DNA of 64,000 bases from Bacilli bacterium (GTDB taxonomy: Bacteria; Bacillota_I; Bacilli_A; RF39; UBA660), in assembly GCA_016283935.1 (NCBI GenBank), contig JAEENX010000002.1, positions 1 to 64,000 on the forward strand, written 5' to 3'. The position numbers were made by a program, and so were the translations under genes. Of the stretch, positions 42,091-51,470 are shown one piece after another (position 1 is the first letter of the stretch; each line of letters opens with the position of its first letter). The notes beneath the pieces were generated by a model. That model made no database searches. It worked only from the letters and a program-made list of their open reading frames with translations, and had not been told where the DNA came from.

Positions 42091-43269
42091 TTATTTAATT
42101 TCAGCTCCACAGTTTGAACAGAATTTTCCACTTACTGGTTGTCCACATTGTGAGCAAAACTTAGCAGCTACTGTTTCAACATTTTCTTTAACTGGAACTT
42201 CTTGAGTTAGGTTAACTTCACCTGGTTGTGCAGTAGGAACAGATCCTCCAGCAACTTCTCCAGTTTGCATTCCAGCAGCAGCTCCCATAGCAGTTGCACC
42301 AAATGCTTGAGTCATGTTAGCTCCCATGAATCCCATCATTGCTCCATTTTCATTTGCAGCAGCTTTCTTCATTGCTTCACCAGTAGCAGCAGCCATTGTT
42401 CCAGCCATATTGTCTGAGTAAGCTTTACCCATTCTCTTAGTAGAAGCAATTTCTTTATCCATTTCTCTAACGATTTCTCTAGATTCTTCAGAAGCATTAA
42501 CGTTTAATGCCATATCGATTATTTCTAATCCATATTGACTTCTCCATGAATCATCTAATAAATCGTTCATTAATTTAACAATGTCATTTTTGTATCCTTG
42601 TACTTGAGTAAATGATACATTATTTTGAATCATTAAGTTACTAATTGCAGTTGATACATTTGAACTAAATTGTTGTTTTAATTGTCCTCCTACTACTTCG
42701 TCAGCTGTAACGATATCAGCAGCATTACCACCAATAACTTCAGCAACTAATACAGTTGGATCAACTACTTTGAATGAATAATCACCATTGAATGTAATTT
42801 CAATTGATTCATAAATTGGATCTTGAATTGTTACAGGTTGTTGAGAACCAAAATGGTTATTCATTACTTTCTTTATATTAATATAATATACTCTTTGATC
42901 TTTTGCAGGTTGTCCACCATAAGTAATACGATCTCCAATTCTCTTAATTGAATCTCCTATTCCTTTGAAGAAACCACCTTCAAATACTGATGGTTCTGAA
43001 GAAGTATCCCAAATAAATTCTCCAGCTTCAGCACTAAATTCTTTAATTGCACCATTTTCAATGATCATCATTGCATATCCTTCTGGTACAGCAATTTTAC
43101 TACCATTAGAAATAATTCCTTCAGTAGCACCTTTGTTAGCATCTCCATGATTAACTGTTCCTCTGATAACTAAGGCTCTATCATCAACTTGTGGCATAGT
43201 CACATACTCTTTAAATTGATCGCCTACTACTTGAGAAGCAGAATCAGTTATAGCTTTAATTAATCCCAT
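42091..43269 (-). CDS. SPFH/band 7 protein with C-terminal zinc ribbon (YdjI-like)
   Basis: 392 aa. The N-terminal and central parts match the YdjI-type SPFH family (VPEGYAMMIIENGAIKEF, FFKGIGDSIKRIGDRITYGG). An Ala/Met/Gly-rich stretch (about 285-335) precedes a C-terminal double zinc ribbon (KFCSQCGQPVSGKFCSNCG). In Bacillus, YdjI works with YdjG/YdjH in membrane-stress responses (PspA recruitment). No pspA is seen here, but the two zinc-ribbon membrane proteins downstream are possible partners. There is no signal peptide; it should sit on the cytoplasmic face. Confidence 0.88.
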   Translation of the reverse strand: MGLIKAITDSASQVVGDQFKEYVTMPQVDDRALVIRGTVNHGDANKGATEGIISNGSKIAVPEGYAMMIIENGAIKEFSAEAGEFIWDTSSEPSVFEGGFFKGIGDSIKRIGDRITYGGQPAKDQRVYYINIKKVMNNHFGSQQPVTIQDPIYESIEITFNGDYSFKVVDPTVLVAEVIGGNAADIVTADEVVGGQLKQQFSSNVSTAISNLMIQNNVSFTQVQGYKNDIVKLMNDLLDDSWRSQYGLEIIDMALNVNASEESREIVREMDKEIASTKRMGKAYSDNMAGTMAAATGEAMKKAAANENGAMMGFMGANMTQAFGATAMGAAAGMQTGEVAGGSVPTAQPGEVNLTQEVPVKENVETVAAKFCSQCGQPVSGKFCSNCGAEIK

Positions 43270-43359
43270 ACTATTTCTCCTTTTAAATTAATCTAATATT
43301 ATTATAGCATATATAAATTATAAACAAGTATTTTTTTCATTTAGTTTACTATAAAATAA

Positions 43360-43381
43360 AAACTCCTTTTATAAGGAGTTT
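43360..43381 (-). terminator. gltX terminator
   Basis: Stem AAACTCCTT/AAGGAGTTT with T-rich flank on the minus strand, overlapping the gltX stop. Confidence 0.75.
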
Positions 43382-45012
43382 ATTCTTTTAACTATCTCTT
43401 CTTTTCCAAGAAGTTTCATAATTTCATAAAGGTCTGGAGTTTGATCTTTAGATGTAAGAGCTACTCTTATAACAGTAGATACATCTGCAACATTACCTTT
43501 ATAGTTATCTGGATTTTCTTTATATGCTTTCATATCAGAAGTATATCCATCTAAACTTTCAGTTAATTCTTTAACATGATTGAACCATGCTTCTTTATCA
43601 TCAGATTCATTATAGAAATTATTAATATATTTATCTAAGATATCTTTAATTTCATTTAAATCATTTATCTTACCCCAAGCATAACTTTCAGGTTTATATA
43701 AATCATTATACATATACCAAATAGAATTTTTAACATCAGACCAACAAGAATAATCTTTTCTTGGTTTCTTTTGTTCTCTTTCAATATTTAATATAGCTTT
43801 TGTATAATCAACATCTTTGTTAATAACTGCATTGAATTCTTCATCATATTCTTTAGTCCATGTATTTAGGAAATCAAATACTTGGTCTTTAGTTAATCTA
43901 GAAATATAATTCTTAGAAATATTATCTAACTTATCTAAATCGAATAATGCTCCTGATGGACTCATCTTTTTAGCAGAGAATTCGAAATCAGTAAATGGAG
44001 CATCTGGATGTCCTTCTCTCCATGCTTCATAGTTAGAGTTAGCTATAGTCATGATAGCTTCAATAACTGCATAGATTGGATATCCTTTTTCTTCATAGTA
44101 AGTCATTCTTGCTTCTGGATCTAAACGTTTAGAAATCTTTCTAATCTTATCTCCATCTTTCTTTAAGATTAATGGAGTATGAACATATTTAGGCATTTTG
44201 AATCCGAATGTTTTGAATAATTCATAATGAGTTGGAATAGATGACATCCATTCTTGTCCTCTTATAACATGAGTAGTTCTCATTAAATGATCATCTACTA
44301 AATGAGCAAAGTGATATGTTGGAAGTTCAGTTGATGATTTATAGATAATTGTATCTATATCATTTTCATGTAAATCCATTTCTCCATTTGCTAAATCATT
44401 AAATTTGAATTTATTATTGAAGTTTCCTTCACTCTTTAATCTAACTGTATATTGTTCACCAGCTTTAATCTTTTCAGCTGCTTCATCTGGAGTTAGATTT
44501 CTACTCTTAGCAAATTTACCATATATACCAATTCTTACTTTTGCTTTTGATTGATTTTCTCTTATAACATCCATTTCTTCTTGAGTCATGAAACATGGAT
44601 ATGCTTTCCCTTCAGCAATTAAATATTTAATAAATGCTTTATAAATATCTTTTCTTTCAGATTGGATATAAGGACCATATGAACCTTTAGTTTCTCCACC
44701 CTTAATTTCATATTCATCTGGATGGAATTCGTAATGATCTAATACATGCATGATGTATTCAACAGCACCTTCTACTTCTCTTGCTTGGTCTGTATCTTCA
44801 TTTCTTAAGAAGAATACTCCATTTGATCTTTTAGCAATTACATAGTCACATACTACTGAATAGAAATTACCAATATGCATAAATCCAGTTGGAGATGGAG
44901 CATATCTTGTTACTACAGTTCCTTCTGGTCTTTCAGGATATTCTTTTTCATAATCTTCTATAGTTTTTGTAATATCAGGGAACATTAAATCCGCTAATTC
45001 TTTAGTTGTCAT
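43369..45012 (-). CDS. gltX: Glutamyl-tRNA synthetase
   Basis: 547 aa, longer than the usual about 485. The HIGH motif is in RYAPSPTGFMHIGNFYS; KMSKS reads KISKR (about residue 290); the C-terminal anticodon-binding region is extended. Charges tRNA-Glu, and perhaps tRNA-Gln if a GatCAB route is used; no glnS or gat genes are in the window. It has a consensus promoter at 45040-45068 and no T-box. The KISKR-type long form resembles a second GluRS branch found in some Clostridia and Bacilli. Confidence 0.95.
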   Translation of the reverse strand: MTTKELADLMFPDITKTIEDYEKEYPERPEGTVVTRYAPSPTGFMHIGNFYSVVCDYVIAKRSNGVFFLRNEDTDQAREVEGAVEYIMHVLDHYEFHPDEYEIKGGETKGSYGPYIQSERKDIYKAFIKYLIAEGKAYPCFMTQEEMDVIRENQSKAKVRIGIYGKFAKSRNLTPDEAAEKIKAGEQYTVRLKSEGNFNNKFKFNDLANGEMDLHENDIDTIIYKSSTELPTYHFAHLVDDHLMRTTHVIRGQEWMSSIPTHYELFKTFGFKMPKYVHTPLILKKDGDKIRKISKRLDPEARMTYYEEKGYPIYAVIEAIMTIANSNYEAWREGHPDAPFTDFEFSAKKMSPSGALFDLDKLDNISKNYISRLTKDQVFDFLNTWTKEYDEEFNAVINKDVDYTKAILNIEREQKKPRKDYSCWSDVKNSIWYMYNDLYKPESYAWGKINDLNEIKDILDKYINNFYNESDDKEAWFNHVKELTESLDGYTSDMKAYKENPDNYKGNVADVSTVIRVALTSKDQTPDLYEIMKLLGKEEIVKRINSL

Positions 45013-45039
45013 AAAAACACCTCTTTTTTGTACTATATA

Positions 45040-45068
45040 ATTATACTCGTAAAGTATAATTTATTCAA
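45040..45068 (-). promoter_or_regulatory. gltX promoter
   Basis: TTGAAT (45063-45068), 17-nt spacer, TATAAT (45040-45045) on the minus strand; short leader with AGAGGTG before the ATG. Confidence 0.82.
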
Positions 45069-45081
45069 TAATTAAATAAAA

Positions 45082-45102
45082 AAGGAAGAATTAATCTTCC
45101 TT
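45082..45102 (-). terminator. Terminator of the 249-aa membrane protein gene
   Basis: Stem AAGGAAGA/TCTTCCTT with T-run on the minus strand, overlapping the coding end. Confidence 0.72.
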
Positions 45103-45840
45103 CTTTTTACCAACTTGTTTTTTCTTATTTTTAATTTGTTTACTTTCACCTACTGCAATAGCATCTTGAACAGCCATATAACCAATTATGTAAGCTACAC
45201 CTAAACAAATAGCTGCAAGTAACATAGCCCATGCATATGCAAATAATGTTGCTATTACAAAGTATAGAATCATAATACCAAATGTATTAAATACTATAGT
45301 TACTAATAAATGTCTTAAGTATTCTTCATCATATAATTTTCCAAGTTTAGCAAGTGAATATAATACACATATACCTGGAAGAATTAAATAAATGATATAT
45401 AAAGTAAATTTAATATTTGATTGACTATCTTTCATAAAGTTGAAATATAGAACTCTATAAACTAATTGTCCTAAATTATTTTGATCATAGAACATTGCTA
45501 TGTAAGTACATACACCAGCAAATATTGTAAGTATTAATGTAATTACTAAGAATACACAAAATTTAATATCTTTCTTTTCTTTTGATAAGAAATATCTAGC
45601 AATTATTAATATAATATATATTAATATTAGTCCTACAAATATTTTAACGAATTCATCATTAAATAAATGAGGTAAAACTACACTTCCTAAATTATCCATT
45701 AATCCTTTGAATGAACCTATTGCTTTATATGAAGTAACAAAGGCAACAATAAGATTTATTTCAGATATAATATAAATCAATATTAAAGGTGCATATTCAG
45801 AAAAAATTAATGTTTTTAAACTTTCCCAAATTTTCTTCAT
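45091..45840 (-). CDS. Six-helix membrane protein, unknown
   Basis: 249 aa with about six hydrophobic helices and a Lys-rich C-terminal tail (KQIKNKKKQVGKKKED). No transporter or enzyme motif is recognised. I start it at the ATG at 45840, preceded by GAAGGGATG; a GTG at 45843 is also in frame. It is flanked by its own terminator and by the unit containing trpS, so it is probably monocistronic. Confidence 0.65.
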   Translation of the reverse strand: MKKIWESLKTLIFSEYAPLILIYIISEINLIVAFVTSYKAIGSFKGLMDNLGSVVLPHLFNDEFVKIFVGLILIYIILIIARYFLSKEKKDIKFCVFLVITLILTIFAGVCTYIAMFYDQNNLGQLVYRVLYFNFMKDSQSNIKFTLYIIYLILPGICVLYSLAKLGKLYDEEYLRHLLVTIVFNTFGIMILYFVIATLFAYAWAMLLAAICLGVAYIIGYMAVQDAIAVGESKQIKNKKKQVGKKKED

Positions 45841-45883
45841 CACAAATCATCCCTTCTTGGCTTTATTATACAACAATTATATA

Positions 45884-45909
45884 AAAAAGTGCAAAAATTT
45901 GCACTTTTT
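45884..45909 (-). terminator. Terminator after the 35-aa membrane peptide
   Basis: Stem AAAAAGTGCAAA/TTTGCACTTTTT with T-run on the minus strand, overlapping the small gene's stop codon. Confidence 0.8.
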
Positions 45910-46015
45910 ATACTGTAATAATTTTTAAATTAACTAGAATAAAGAAAGTTAATAAAACTAATATTCCAGCTACTATTATTATCTTTGTTACAACACTCGA
46001 TTTATTCTTTTTCAT
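45908..46015 (-). CDS. 35-aa single-helix membrane peptide
   Basis: Small ORF MKKNKSSVVTK... with one hydrophobic helix (about 12-29). The ATG at 46015 has AGGTGATAAT upstream and follows the 168-aa gene by 8 nt. Its stop lies in a strong terminator, so it is the last gene of trpS-168 aa-35 aa. Function unknown. Its regulated position and SD support real translation. Confidence 0.65.
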   Translation of the reverse strand: MKKNKSSVVTKIIIVAGILVLLTFFILVNLKIITV

Positions 46016-46023
46016 ATTATCAC

Positions 46024-46530
46024 CTATTTTATAAAAATATCATGAATTGTTTTACCATCTAGTTTAATTTTATTATCTTCTAATACTTCTATTTTAACTT
46101 CTTCTGAAACTTCAACTGTCTTATCACCATTTACTCTACTATTAAAATTTATAGTATTTTCATCTACTAAAGTACCTTTATATATTACTTTAGACTCTGA
46201 TTTTAAAACACAGTTATCAACAGAAATATTACATTCATATGTTTTGCTACCATAGATATATTCTACTTCATTATTATCATTAAATGTAACTGAACTATTT
46301 GGTAAATATCTCATAACTATTTTACTATTAGTTGGATTATTAACATAACTACTATTAGCTTCTTTAAATGCTTTCCAATTCTTATCAATATCATATTCAT
46401 TATATTGATAATTCCATGTTCCTAAATACTTGTTTTTAGTTTTAGTATTTTTATTTATTATAATAAATCCACCTACTAATATGGCTATTATTAACAAAAT
46501 AATTACTATTATTAATATTTTCTTTTTCAT
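46024..46530 (-). CDS. Membrane-anchored small extracellular protein
   Basis: 168 aa. Basic start MKKKI, a hydrophobic helix (about 4-24) with no lipobox Cys, then an extracellular beta-rich domain with NKYLGTWNYQY and a TLVDENTINFN-like end. It is reminiscent of lipocalin-like or DUF4923-like stress lipoproteins, but unassigned. It starts 7 nt after trpS and continues to the 35-aa peptide. Confidence 0.6.
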   Translation of the reverse strand: MKKKILIIVIILLIIAILVGGFIIINKNTKTKNKYLGTWNYQYNEYDIDKNWKAFKEANSSYVNNPTNSKIVMRYLPNSSVTFNDNNEVEYIYGSKTYECNISVDNCVLKSESKVIYKGTLVDENTINFNSRVNGDKTVEVSEEVKIEVLEDNKIKLDGKTIHDIFIK

Positions 46531-46537
46531 ATAAAGC

Positions 46538-47608
46538 CTATCTATAATTAGATGCTATATCATCATTGTCAAAGTAGTTTATTTTCATATTTCTTCTTAA
46601 TCTATCAACTACTTGATCACAGTGAGCTGAAGCTTCTTCAGTTCCTTTTTTAAGAATTGCAATTACTTCATCTATATGTTCTTCATAGTATTTACGTTTT
46701 TCTCTAACTGGAGCCAATTCTTCATTAAGAACTTCAAATAAGAATTTCTTAATTTTAACATCTCCTAAACCGCCTTGTTGATATTTAGCTTTAAGTTCAT
46801 CTAAATTTTTAAATTCTGGTAAATATTTTTCAAATGAATCTTCTTTAACAAAAGCATCTAAGTAAGTAAATACTGTATTACCTTCTACTTTACCAGGATC
46901 TTCAATTCTAATATGATTTGGATCAGTATACATACTCATAACTTTTTTCTTAATAGTTTCTTCATCATCTGCTAAATAAATACAATTGCCTAAAGACTTA
47001 GACATCTTTGCATCTCCATCAGTTCCAGGTAATCTTCTACATGCTTCATTTTCAGGTAATACTGCTTTTGGTTCATATAAAGTATCACCATATATATTAT
47101 TTATACTTCTAACTATTTCTCTAGTTTGTTCAATCATAGGTAATTGGTCATCACCTACTGGTATAACTGTTGCATCAAATCCTGTGATATCAGCAGCTTG
47201 ACTAATTGGATAAGTTAAGAATCCAACTGGAATTGATTCTCCAAAGTTTCTCATCTTTAATTCTGATTTAATAGTTGGGTTTCTTTCAAGTCTTGCAAGT
47301 GTTACTACATCCATGTAGAAACATGTAAGTTGATATAATCCTTTAACTCCTGATTGAATGAAAATTGTTACTTTAGATGGATCTATTCCTACTGATAAAT
47401 AATCCAATGCAACTTCAATAATATTTTGTCTAACTTTTTCAGGATTATCCCAGTTATCAGTTAAAGCTTGTACATCCGCAATCATGATATAAAATTTATC
47501 ATAGTCACCTTTATTTTGTAATTCTACTCTACTTCTTAAAGATCCAACATAATGTCCGATATGTAATCTTCCTGTTGGTCTATCACCAGTTAATATAACT
47601 TTATCCAT
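46538..47608 (-). CDS. trpS: Tryptophanyl-tRNA synthetase
   Basis: 356 aa. HIGH motif in TGDRPTGRLHIGHYVGSL; KMSKS in DAKMSKSLGNCI. It starts at the ATG at 47608, the conserved MDKVILTGDRP start, with AAAGAG upstream; the ATG at 47617 overlaps that SD. No T-box is seen upstream, unlike leuS and ileS. Confidence 0.97.
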   Translation of the reverse strand: MDKVILTGDRPTGRLHIGHYVGSLRSRVELQNKGDYDKFYIMIADVQALTDNWDNPEKVRQNIIEVALDYLSVGIDPSKVTIFIQSGVKGLYQLTCFYMDVVTLARLERNPTIKSELKMRNFGESIPVGFLTYPISQAADITGFDATVIPVGDDQLPMIEQTREIVRSINNIYGDTLYEPKAVLPENEACRRLPGTDGDAKMSKSLGNCIYLADDEETIKKKVMSMYTDPNHIRIEDPGKVEGNTVFTYLDAFVKEDSFEKYLPEFKNLDELKAKYQQGGLGDVKIKKFLFEVLNEELAPVREKRKYYEEHIDEVIAILKKGTEEASAHCDQVVDRLRRNMKINYFDNDDIASNYR

Positions 47609-47645
47609 ATTCAACATCTCTTTCTTGTTTAATTATAGCATAAAA

Positions 47646-47670
47646 AAATTAGGAAATATATTCCTAATTT
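47646..47670 (-). terminator. Terminator after the cysteine desulfurase
   Basis: Stem AAATTAGGAA/TTCCTAATTT with T-run on the minus strand, overlapping the stop. Confidence 0.75.
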
Positions 47671-48788
47671 AATTTTGATAACTCTTCATAATGCTTATCA
47701 AATGATGCTAAGAATTCACTTATTTCAGATGGAAGTGTTAAATGACTAAAACTGATTCTAATAGTAGTAGTACTTCTTCTATCATCATGATACATTGCAT
47801 CTACTGATGTACTTGGTTTACCACTTGAACAAGCTGTATTAGATGAAACATATATTTCATCTTTTTCTAAAGCATGAATAAATGTTTCAGGTTTAATATT
47901 CATTAAACTAATATTTAATATATGAGGTATACAGTATTTAGAACTATTTATCATTACATTTGGATATTTAGATAAATGTTCTATTACTCTATCTCTATGT
48001 TTAATAATTTCTTGTTCTTTTTTATCCATATCTTTAAGTGCTAATCTTAATGCTTTTGAAAAAGCTACAATTAAAGGTAATGGTTTTGTTCCAGGTTTTA
48101 AATCACCTTCATGTGATCCATACATAAGTGGTGTTAATACTAAGTTTTTAGTTTTATATAATATACCTATTCCTGCAGGTCCATATATTTTAGTACCAGC
48201 AATTGTTGCTATATCTACATCATTTAATCTAATATTAACTTTACCTATTGCTTGAGACATATCTGAATGTAATATTACATTTTCATTTTCTTTATGTATT
48301 ACTTGTCTAATAGTTTTAAGAGGTTGTCTTACTCCTGTTTCTGAATTAACAGCGGATATAGATACTAATATAGTATCTTTAGTAACTTTTTCTCTTAAAT
48401 CATCAAAATCTATTACGCCTTCATTTGTAACATTAACATAGTCAATTATAAAACCATTTTTTTCTAAATACTTACATATACCAAACATAGAAGGATGTTC
48501 CATCTTTGATATACATATTCTATTACCATATCTTCTATATGACTTAGCTACTCCTATAAGTGCCATGTTATTTGCTTCTGATGAACCACTTGTATAAACA
48601 AACTCATCTTCACCTATGCCAAGTAATTCAGCAACTTGTTTAGTAGCTGATTCTAATAGTTCTTTAGATTTTATACCAAATGAATGTAAGCTATCAGGAT
48701 TTGCAAAATAATCTTCTGTAACTTTGTTGTAACTATCTAGAACTTCAGGTAAAACTGGAGTTGCAGCAGCATAATCTAGATATACCAT
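47664..48788 (-). CDS. Cysteine desulfurase, NifS/IscS family (NifZ-like)
   Basis: 374 aa, PLP enzyme that removes sulfur from cysteine. N-terminus VYLDYAAATPV; PLP Lys region ATIAGTKIYGPAGIGILY; active-site Cys loop SSNTACSSGKPST. In Bacillus the ezrA-nifZ-thiI neighbourhood supplies sulfur for tRNA thiolation; here ezrA ends 11 nt upstream, so this is probably the NifZ-type desulfurase. No thiI follows; a terminator closes the unit. Confidence 0.93.
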   Translation of the reverse strand: MVYLDYAAATPVLPEVLDSYNKVTEDYFANPDSLHSFGIKSKELLESATKQVAELLGIGEDEFVYTSGSSEANNMALIGVAKSYRRYGNRICISKMEHPSMFGICKYLEKNGFIIDYVNVTNEGVIDFDDLREKVTKDTILVSISAVNSETGVRQPLKTIRQVIHKENENVILHSDMSQAIGKVNIRLNDVDIATIAGTKIYGPAGIGILYKTKNLVLTPLMYGSHEGDLKPGTKPLPLIVAFSKALRLALKDMDKKEQEIIKHRDRVIEHLSKYPNVMINSSKYCIPHILNISLMNIKPETFIHALEKDEIYVSSNTACSSGKPSTSVDAMYHDDRRSTTTIRISFSHLTLPSEISEFLASFDKHYEELSKLN

Positions 48789-48799
48789 TTTATCACCTA

Positions 48800-50530
48800 C
48801 TAACTTTCTTCTTTATTATATTCTTCTAATAATCTATCTTGTATTCCAGGTTCATATACATTTATAGATCTTATTGCTTCTCTTAATGAATTATTATATT
48901 CACCTTTAAAGAAATATCTTTCAGCACGATATAAACCATTATCAATTTCTTTATTTAAAGCTCTATATCTATTTCCATATACAATAGCATTTTCTGCCAT
49001 TGATGCACATTTAACTATATTAATAGATGTATTATATAATTTCAATACTAAATCTCTAGCAGTATCTACTCTTACATTTAATGTTTTAATAGAAATAGGT
49101 TTCTTCTCTAATTCTAAAATCATATCTTGCATTGCTTGAGATGCTTCTTCTTTTTGTACATAATAATCTTTTGGAACAATTGGTAATTTATAAGTATTCA
49201 TATGTTCAGATGATTGTTTATAAATACTCTTAATTTCAATTAATTGTTCTCTTGCTCTTATTTCATCTTCTTTTAAAGATCCTAATCTTCTTAATGTGAA
49301 ATCTAATTTTTCTTCTGCTTTTTGTAATCTAGAATTAGTTATTTCCATATGATTGTTTAATTTAGAAAATTGAACTTCTTTACTTCTATAATCAACCATA
49401 GTTTTATCATATGCTTCTTCACATGATAATATTTCAGTTTCTAATTCACCAATTATTTTTACATCATCATCTGTTAAATCAAATGAATATTTAATATCTT
49501 GAATCTTAGAAGATAAATCTCCTACTATTCTTTTTAATTTCTTACATTTTAAAATAACTGTTCTTTTATAATCTTCAAACAATTTCTTAGATAATCTTTC
49601 TTTTTCAAAACCTTGATATAGTTTATCAAAATAATCCATGATAGTACGTAATTCAAATATTGAATCTTCTAAGTTTAATACTTTCAATCTATCAAATATA
49701 TCAGCAACTTTCTTTTCAGATTCTGAAATATTATAATCGATTTTTAAATAATCTAAGTTATATCCTTCTGATAACATCTTTTGTTGAATCTTTTTAACAT
49801 CTTCAATTTTAGATGGGATCATTGTTTCACCCATCAATATAATTGAAGGAGATTCTTCAATAACCATTTTTAAATTTCCAATTGAATCATCTAATGCTTT
49901 AACAATCTTACCAACTTCTGAATACACATTATTTTCCATGGCCATTTCAAAAGCAGAAAATAATTTATCAATATTTTCAAATTGTAAATCAATTGGCTTT
50001 TCAATCATTTTATATTCTGATTTATTACTATTATTATATTGTAAGAATATAGCACGATAATCAGCTTTTAATTTAGTTACTATTTCTCTATTCTTTTGTT
50101 CTGACAATGTAATTTCTTTAATATCATCTAATAATTTAGATGCTTTAGATTTAGCTATATATATTTCAAATTCAATTCTAGCTAATTCTTCATTTATACC
50201 TTTTTTATCTTTATCTTTTAATCTTGTTTCAACTTCAATTAATTCATCAGTTATCTTAGGTACATCAGTATCTTTAATTTCTTTAAAGATAGATTTCCAA
50301 TAATTATATTTTTCTTCAAGTTCTTTATTGTTAATTAAAGCTTCTACTTTGTTTAATTCAGCTAAAATAGAACCTGATATTATTAAGTTTTTATCTCTTT
50401 CTAATTGTGTTAGTGTATCTTCATATTGTTTATTAATATTTCTAATTGTAAATACAACTAAAACAATTACAACTATAATTGCAATGAATAAGTATAAAAC
50501 AGTTAATAAACTAGCTAAAGCTGCACTCAT
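48800..50530 (-). CDS. ezrA: Septation ring formation regulator EzrA
   Basis: 576 aa, about the family length. One N-terminal transmembrane helix (about 10-28), then four to five long coiled-coil/spectrin-like repeats to the C-terminus. EzrA links FtsZ to the membrane and prevents extra Z-rings. Neighbourhood support: the desulfurase gene follows 11 nt downstream, the conserved ezrA-nifZ order. The C-terminal ERYFFKGEYNNSLREAIRSI is typical. Confidence 0.93.
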   Translation of the reverse strand: MSAALASLLTVLYLFIAIIVVIVLVVFTIRNINKQYEDTLTQLERDKNLIISGSILAELNKVEALINNKELEEKYNYWKSIFKEIKDTDVPKITDELIEVETRLKDKDKKGINEELARIEFEIYIAKSKASKLLDDIKEITLSEQKNREIVTKLKADYRAIFLQYNNSNKSEYKMIEKPIDLQFENIDKLFSAFEMAMENNVYSEVGKIVKALDDSIGNLKMVIEESPSIILMGETMIPSKIEDVKKIQQKMLSEGYNLDYLKIDYNISESEKKVADIFDRLKVLNLEDSIFELRTIMDYFDKLYQGFEKERLSKKLFEDYKRTVILKCKKLKRIVGDLSSKIQDIKYSFDLTDDDVKIIGELETEILSCEEAYDKTMVDYRSKEVQFSKLNNHMEITNSRLQKAEEKLDFTLRRLGSLKEDEIRAREQLIEIKSIYKQSSEHMNTYKLPIVPKDYYVQKEEASQAMQDMILELEKKPISIKTLNVRVDTARDLVLKLYNTSINIVKCASMAENAIVYGNRYRALNKEIDNGLYRAERYFFKGEYNNSLREAIRSINVYEPGIQDRLLEEYNKEES

Positions 50531-50578
50531 TCAGATACACTCCTATTCTATAAAAAATTATAACATATAAAATAAAAA

Positions 50579-50597
50579 AAGACTATATAATAGTCTT
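50579..50597 (-). terminator. mutM terminator
   Basis: Stem AAGACTAT/ATAGTCTT with T-run on the minus strand. Confidence 0.7.
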
Positions 50598-51414
50598 ATT
50601 TTTGGCAATTATCACACAAGTAAGTTCCCCTTCCACCTACTCTTGTCTTCTTTATTATGTTGCCACATACTGGACACTTTTGGTTTACTTTTGTATGTAC
50701 ATTTAAATACTTTTGATAAGTTCCTTCTACACCTAATGAAGAAGTATAACTTCTAATTGTTGTACCACCACATTCAGTTGCTTTTTTTATAATTTTAGAA
50801 CCTTCTTTTCTAATACATTCACATTCATCTAATGTAATTGTATTACCTAACCTTGTTGGTAATATATGTGATGCAAATAACACTTCATCTACATATATAT
50901 TACCAAATCCATTTATAATAGATTGATCTAATAATAGTTCTTTTATAGGCAGTTTACTATCATGTATTTTATTATAAATATATTCTTTAGTTAAATCTTT
51001 ACTATCAGGTTCTATTCCTAATTTTGATATTTCTAGAGTATTATAAATATCTTTTGTTTTAGCTAATATCATTACTCCAAATTTTCTAACATCTTTATAT
51101 CTTAAATCATATCCATCATCTAAATTAAATATAATATGTTCATGTTTTTCATATTCTTCAGTAGAAGGTTTTATATAATACTTACCTTCCATTCTTAAGT
51201 GAGATAGTATTGTATAATCATCTAATTTTATAAATAACCATTTACCAAAGTTATCAACATCAGTTATAGTTTTACCTATAAGAATATTCTTAAATTCTTC
51301 TTTATCAGATTTAATAATACCATCATATCTATAAGATATATTAGTAATTGTTCTACCAACTAATCTATCTTTAAGTACTTTTCTAACTGTTCTTACTTCT
51401 GCTATTTCTGGCAT
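50596..51414 (-). CDS. mutM: Formamidopyrimidine-DNA glycosylase
   Basis: 272 aa. Removes 8-oxoguanine and FapyG and cleaves the abasic site. The catalytic N-terminus requires Pro right after Met: MPEIAEVRTV at 51414 gives Pro2/Glu3, so I choose this start over 51423. C-terminal zinc finger CPVCGNIIKK ... CDNC is intact. The usual MPELPEVE is altered to MPEIAEVR, but catalytic Pro2 and Glu3 are kept. Monocistronic. Confidence 0.95.
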   Translation of the reverse strand: MPEIAEVRTVRKVLKDRLVGRTITNISYRYDGIIKSDKEEFKNILIGKTITDVDNFGKWLFIKLDDYTILSHLRMEGKYYIKPSTEEYEKHEHIIFNLDDGYDLRYKDVRKFGVMILAKTKDIYNTLEISKLGIEPDSKDLTKEYIYNKIHDSKLPIKELLLDQSIINGFGNIYVDEVLFASHILPTRLGNTITLDECECIRKEGSKIIKKATECGGTTIRSYTSSLGVEGTYQKYLNVHTKVNQKCPVCGNIIKKTRVGGRGTYLCDNCQK

Positions 51415-51447
51415 ATATATCACCTAGGTGTATTATAACATATAAAA

Positions 51448-51470
51448 AAGAATACATAGATGTATTCTTT
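51448..51470 (-). terminator. Terminator of the 326-aa surface protein gene
   Basis: Stem AAAGAATACAT/ATGTATTCTTT with T-run on the minus strand. Confidence 0.75.

Noticed and set aside
42226-42417. Plus-strand Ser/Cys-rich ORF antisense to the SPFH gene
   Set aside because: It is the reverse reading of an Ala/Met/Gly-rich segment; no SD and no independent support.
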